Origin: Mesorhizobium sp.
Lineage (GTDB): Bacteria; Pseudomonadota; Alphaproteobacteria; Rhizobiales; Rhizobiaceae
Reading direction: 5' to 3'
Length of the DNA stretch: 64,000 nt
Assembly (NCBI RefSeq): GCF_024710845.1
Contig: NZ_JANJTZ010000067.1
Coordinates: forward strand, 79,048 to 143,047
Position numbers and translations under genes: made by a program. Below are positions 60,920 through 64,000 of this stretch, one piece after another. The notes below the pieces were generated by a model. The model saw only the letters and a program-made list of their open reading frames with translations, had not been told where the DNA came from and made no database searches. Each line of letters begins with the position of its first letter. Within the stretch, counting starts at the first letter, position 1.

Positions 60920-61483
60920 ATGACATCATATTGGCGAATAATACCTGACGTTAAGAATTATGCCTCCGCTATTGGATATAGAATACCATACAGTGCAAGT
61001 GATTTCTTAAGGCTAGACGATGAGGTTCTAAAAATAGAGGAGAACATTCTTGTTTTTGAGTTCGACATAGATTCGGGCCTCCCAATCCCAAATTTTTTTC
61101 CGAGTGCTTATCATCCGGTTATGCTATTGGATGAATATGCATTCCGTCGCTGTGAAGAATTCTTTTCTCCCCATTCATATATATATAATGGAAGAATAGA
61201 AGATAGAAAGCTATATATTGTCGCAATCAATGTAGAGAGAAGCGGTTTTGATTACATAGAATCACAGTATGAGAGATATGATCTTCCGCCCCCGAGAAAT
61301 CGAGTTAGGCGAATCAAGAGATTAAACTTAGTCGATGGCTTTAAAACAGATGTCGATCTCTTTCGCCTTAATGACGAGCGGGAGATGAGATATGAACTTG
61401 TATGTCATGATAGATTCAAGAAATTCTATGAAGAAAATAAGCTAAAAGGATTGAGGTTCGTGGAGTCGGCGCATTGCCGGTGA
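60920..61483 (+). CDS. Putative immunity protein for the RHS toxin
   Basis: A 187-residue cytosolic protein (MTSYWRIIPDVKNYASAIGY) starting 15 bp after the toxin stop. It is strikingly AT-rich compared with the genome, as is common for immunity genes carried with exchangeable toxin tips. Acidic and aromatic-rich. The C-terminal layout, LFRLNDEREMRYELVCHDRF then KKFYEENKLKGLRF, resembles immunity families of the DUF1629/Imm43 type, by eye and uncertain. A TTG at 60908 is an alternative start. Confidence 0.7.
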   Translation: MTSYWRIIPDVKNYASAIGYRIPYSASDFLRLDDEVLKIEENILVFEFDIDSGLPIPNFFPSAYHPVMLLDEYAFRRCEEFFSPHSYIYNGRIEDRKLYIVAINVERSGFDYIESQYERYDLPPPRNRVRRIKRLNLVDGFKTDVDLFRLNDEREMRYELVCHDRFKKFYEENKLKGLRFVESAHCR

Positions 61484-61530
61484 TCAACAGGATCGTCTTC
61501 ATTGCAGCAGAAATAGCCAGATAGTCGTCG

Positions 61531-61761
61531 ATCCCCGGCTACATCGCCTCGATCGACTACGAGGCCGACGGCCAGACGAAGCGCATCGATTATGCGAACG
61601 GCGTCTACACCACCTTCACCTATTCGCCAACGCGGCGCTGGCTGACGCGTATCATCATAACCCGGCCGAACGGCACGAAAATCATCGACAACACCTATAT
61701 GCGCGACGCGGCCGGCCGCATCACGGCGATCGCCGGAATCGGCACGGCGGGACTGGATTGA
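61531..61761 (+). pseudogene. Orphan copy of RHS core sequence
   Basis: This 230-bp stretch repeats RHS gene positions 59250-59479 with about 24 mismatches and one 2-base deletion by hand alignment. It encodes IPGYIASIDYEADGQTKRID and continues to AGRITAIAGIGTAG before a stop. It lies just after the immunity gene. Mostly synonymous differences show that it diverged as coding sequence. It is the scar expected when one toxin tip plus immunity gene displaces another, or the leftover of a second RHS copy. Confidence 0.85.
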
Positions 61762-61770
61762 GATACGCCA

Positions 61771-62235
61771 TCACCCAAAGCCGCTTCCTAACGCATGTTT
61801 CTCCAAAAGGCGAATGTCAGACACCAAGCTTGATTCAGACCCTATTATCTGCATCGCCAAACTCGGCACCCCATACACTTCTCGATACCCCCGCTGCTGC
61901 ATCACCGCTTCATACGCCGCCCGTTTTAGCGCTAGGCTGGACAGTCGCGCCGTCGTCCGTCGCTTTGGGCTCCGGTTCTCGCATTCGAGCGCAAAGAAGC
62001 GGTATCGCTTTTCATTATCTATCACATACTCGATGCCATACAGCGCATCCGGCACAACATGGGTGTGCACAGCCGACGTCAGGCCCGCGAGGTGCTTATT
62101 CGGCCGGATTGTGACGGGGATCGCCAAGGGCTGCCGAGCCTTGCGCGTCTTCTCCGGCGCCCGCGCCAATATCTCGTCCACAGGCACGAACCTCTGTCCC
62201 GGAGTGTCGATGGTTTCCAACCCCACCATAGTCAC
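61771..62235 (-). pseudogene. Fragment of a replication-relaxation-like protein
   Basis: 154 residues (DTPGQRFVPVDEILARAPEK, TRKARQPLAIPVTIRPNKHL, VVPDALYGIEYVIDNEKRYR, FFALECENRS) match the C-terminal half of proteins annotated as replication-relaxation family, including the R-x-V-x-x-DEIL-APE and VPDA-G blocks. The winged-helix N-terminus is absent upstream, so the gene is probably truncated; a complete short gene cannot be excluded. It sits between the RHS remnant and the IS3 element, consistent with a patchwork of plasmid-like fragments. Confidence 0.55.
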
Positions 62236-62478
62236 CGCTTCTCATGGTCGAACTACGATGTCGGGTTCGGTCCGGATTTGCCGCGATAGACGAGCGTGCA
62301 AGACCTTCCACCCTTCGCCATCTCACACCCAAGGCGGTTTTATCGCGCTGCGCAGGGTCCCATCGAAAGCGCCGCGCGGTTTACGTCCAACACCGTCTGG
62401 CGGACGAGGACTACACAGACTACAGCCCGATCCCCCTTCTGAACCGCCCCGGGTTTGCCGGAGGCCGTTTGGTTTGAG

Positions 62479-63384
62479 TCACGCTGCCATGGCTGGCTCT
62501 TCCAGCATCGCGTAGTAGCGTTCCTCGGCTTCGGCCGGCGGGATGTTGCCGATAGGCTCCAAGAGCCGGCGCTTGTTGAACCAGTCGACCCAGGTCAGCG
62601 TGGCGAACTCGACGGCCTCGAAGCTTCGCCATGGCCCGCGTCGATGGATCACTTCAGCTTTGTAGAGGCCGTTGATCGTCTCGGCGAGGGCGTTGTCGTA
62701 GGAGTCTCCGACGCCGCCGACGGAAGGTTCGATGCCGGCTTCGGCCAGGCGCTCTGTGTAGCGGATGCTGACATATTGAGATCCCCTGTCGGAATGGTGC
62801 ACCAGGCCGCCGCGATGGATGGGCCGCCGTTCGTGCAGGGCCCGTTCGAGAGCATCAAGGACGAAGCTCGCATGGGCGTTCCTGCTCACTCGCCAGCCGA
62901 CGATGCGACGGGCATAGGCGTCGATGACGAAGGCCACGTAGACGAAGCCCGACCAGGTGCTGACGTAGGTGAAGTCCGAGAGCCAGAGCCGGTTCGGCGC
63001 CGGGGCATGGAAGACCCGGTTCACATGGTCGAGCGGGCACGCGGCGGCCTTATCCTGCATCGTGGTACGGATGGGCTTGCCGCGGATGACGCCGTGAAGG
63101 CCGAGGTCGGCCATCAGCCGCTCGACCGTGCAGCGTGCGACGGCGAAGCCTTCGCGCAGCATCTGACGCCAGACCTTGCGCGCGCCATACACCTCGAAGT
63201 TCTGGGCGAAGACGCGCTCGATCTCCGGCTTCAGCGCCAGGTCCCGCTTCGCCCGCCCCGACAGCCTCTCTGGATCGGCGCGCTTAGCGAGATGATCGCG
63301 GTAGGTCGACGGGGCGATCGGCAGCATCTTGCAGATCGGCTCGACCCCGTAGACCTCGCGGTGATCGTCTATGAACGCGATCAT
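62479..63384 (-). CDS. IS3-family transposase orfB
   Basis: A 301-residue integrase-core transposase. An HTH_21-like segment is followed by the DDE domain: [20 protein letters not shown] (first D), [14 protein letters not shown] (second D) and [20 protein letters not shown] (E). All three catalytic residues are present. The ATG overlaps the orfA stop (CGATGA), and TTCAAAC just before could support the -1 frameshift that makes the OrfAB fusion in the IS3 family. Confidence 0.93.
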   Translation of the reverse strand: MIAFIDDHREVYGVEPICKMLPIAPSTYRDHLAKRADPERLSGRAKRDLALKPEIERVFAQNFEVYGARKVWRQMLREGFAVARCTVERLMADLGLHGVIRGKPIRTTMQDKAAACPLDHVNRVFHAPAPNRLWLSDFTYVSTWSGFVYVAFVIDAYARRIVGWRVSRNAHASFVLDALERALHERRPIHRGGLVHHSDRGSQYVSIRYTERLAEAGIEPSVGGVGDSYDNALAETINGLYKAEVIHRRGPWRSFEAVEFATLTWVDWFNKRRLLEPIGNIPPAEAEERYYAMLEEPAMAA

Positions 63385-63708
63385 CGTTTGAATGGGCGGT
63401 CGAGCTCCGCCTGGGCAAAATAAGCGCTCGCCTTGCGCAGGATCTCATTGGCCTGCCGAAGCTCCCGGTTCTCCCGCTCCAGGGCCTTCAGCTTCGCTGC
63501 CATGTCCGCCGGCACTCCGGCCCGCTTGCCGGCATTAACCTCGGCCTTCTTCACCCACTCATTAAGCGTCTGGCCAGTGCAGCCCGATCTTAGACGAGAT
63601 CGACAGGATCGCAGCCCAGCGGGAAGGATGTTCATGTTCGTGATCAAACACCAGCCGCACGGCCCGCTGGCGCACTTCAGGGGAAAACTTATTCGTCGTC
63701 TTGCTCAT
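63381..63708 (-). pseudogene. IS3-family orfA, frameshifted
   Basis: The DNA-binding first frame of the element. It starts [20 protein letters not shown] at 63708, but one extra base in the C run at 63583-63585 moves it out of frame. The expected continuation ([20 protein letters not shown], then the leucine-zipper [20 protein letters not shown]) lies in the next frame. Removing one base restores a continuous orfA. The element is therefore probably unable to transpose on its own. Confidence 0.85.
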
Positions 63709-63873
63709 GATGGCTCCACCTTCTCAGGAGTTGGAGCCTCCGGCAAACCCGGTGCGGTTCAGTTCGATTCGCGAGCCCGGCGACCTGGATACAAGCCGTC
63801 CAATCTCGGTTGGCCAGATAGAATTGGGCGTTGAAGCTGCAGCGGAAGCAGCTCGAATTCTTAGGGTCCGGAC

Positions 63874-64000
63874 TCATAACCAGTAGCTGACTGTCGCTGC
63901 GATGCAGACGGCAGCCAGGAAGTTGGTGGCCAGTCGATCGTATCGGGTCGCGATGCGGCGGAAGTCCTTGAGTCTGCAGAACATGCGTTCGATGGCGTTG
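63874..64000 (-). CDS. IS5-family transposase, C-terminus only
   Basis: Forty-one residues visible before the right edge: NAIERMFCRLKDFRRIATRY, then DRLATNFLAAVCIAATVSYW and Leu-stop. This is the C-terminal ERxFxxLKxxRRIATRYDKL motif of IS5-type DDE transposases, with the catalytic E in AIERMF. The 112-bp gap to the IS3 element (63762-63873) contains no gene. Confidence 0.9.
   Translation of the reverse strand, partial: NAIERMFCRLKDFRRIATRYDRLATNFLAAVCIAATVSYWL

Larger units (their letters stand above)
62440..63761 (-). mobile_element. IS3-family insertion sequence
   Basis: A 1322-bp element bounded by 26-bp terminal inverted repeats (62440-62465 and 63736-63761) that begin TGAACCGC and match at 25 of 26 positions. 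Inside are orfA (63381-63708, frameshifted) and orfB (62479-63384). No clear 3-4 bp target duplication flanks it, so the insertion may be old or an end may have recombined. Confidence 0.88.

Noticed and set aside
61758..62515. Plus-strand ORFs over the replication-relaxation fragment
   Set aside because: Antisense translations without any recognisable pattern; the minus-strand reading matches a known family.
62436..63765. Target-site duplication of the IS3 element
   Set aside because: The bases outside the terminal repeats do not match over three or more positions with either choice of end.

Overview
The window is GC-rich chromosomal DNA from an alphaproteobacterium, most likely a member of the Hyphomicrobiales near Mesorhizobium/Phyllobacteriaceae. 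This is inferred from gene content: a fused anthranilate synthase trpE(G) preceded by a three-Trp leader peptide, the three-gene petABC operon, a MoxR-DUF58-DUF4159 operon, and several small families common in rhizobia. No rRNA, tRNA, CRISPR array or replication origin was recognised.

Positions 1-51000 are mostly core genome. In order: the cytochrome bc1 operon (petA-petB-petC, minus strand); an AlgI/AlgX-like polysaccharide O-acetylation pair; two ABC exporters with a small upstream gene; trmL; a parDE toxin-antitoxin pair; hemF; a LysR regulator; CCA-adding enzyme, CoA pyrophosphatase and DUF1285 in one overlapping operon, divergent from a four-gene MoxR/DUF58/DUF4159/membrane-protein operon; a small AT-rich islet (24.2-24.8 kb); GNAT, glutathionyl-hydroquinone reductase, Nudix and metallophosphoesterase genes; leuA; membrane transporters; trpE(G); a DGPF/YciI protein with an ECF sigma factor; cytochrome b561/MarR; a GGDEF protein; formate-THF ligase; an endonuclease/phosphatase-fold protein next to a phospholipase D-like protein; a TetR regulator; two tandem small secreted proteins; an acyltransferase and a VOC protein.

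Two amino-acid operons carry leader-peptide control. Upstream of trpE(G) lie a promoter, a 15-codon ORF with Trp-Trp-Trp, and a terminator hairpin followed by a U-rich run. Upstream of leuA lies a 39-codon ORF with Leu-Leu-Leu-Leu-Gly-Leu followed by strong hairpins. Both have a TTGCGC / 17 nt / TAT-type promoter placed so that transcription should begin at or next to the leader ATG, which predicts leaderless leader mRNAs. The leuA leader is the least expected regulatory element here.

From about 50.9 kb to the right edge the window becomes accessory DNA. A large serine recombinase has decayed (two frameshifts and an in-frame stop). It is preceded by vapBC, an AlpA-type excisionase/regulator and a small partner protein, and its stop codon lies inside a 26-bp inverted repeat. 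Next come a 2057-residue secreted RHS/SpvB-type protein with a C-terminal AHH nuclease-like toxin tip, an AT-rich putative immunity gene, and an orphan 230-bp copy of RHS core sequence, which is typical of toxin-tip replacement. The window ends with a replication-relaxation-like fragment, a complete IS3-family element with a frameshifted orfA, and the 3' end of an IS5-type transposase.
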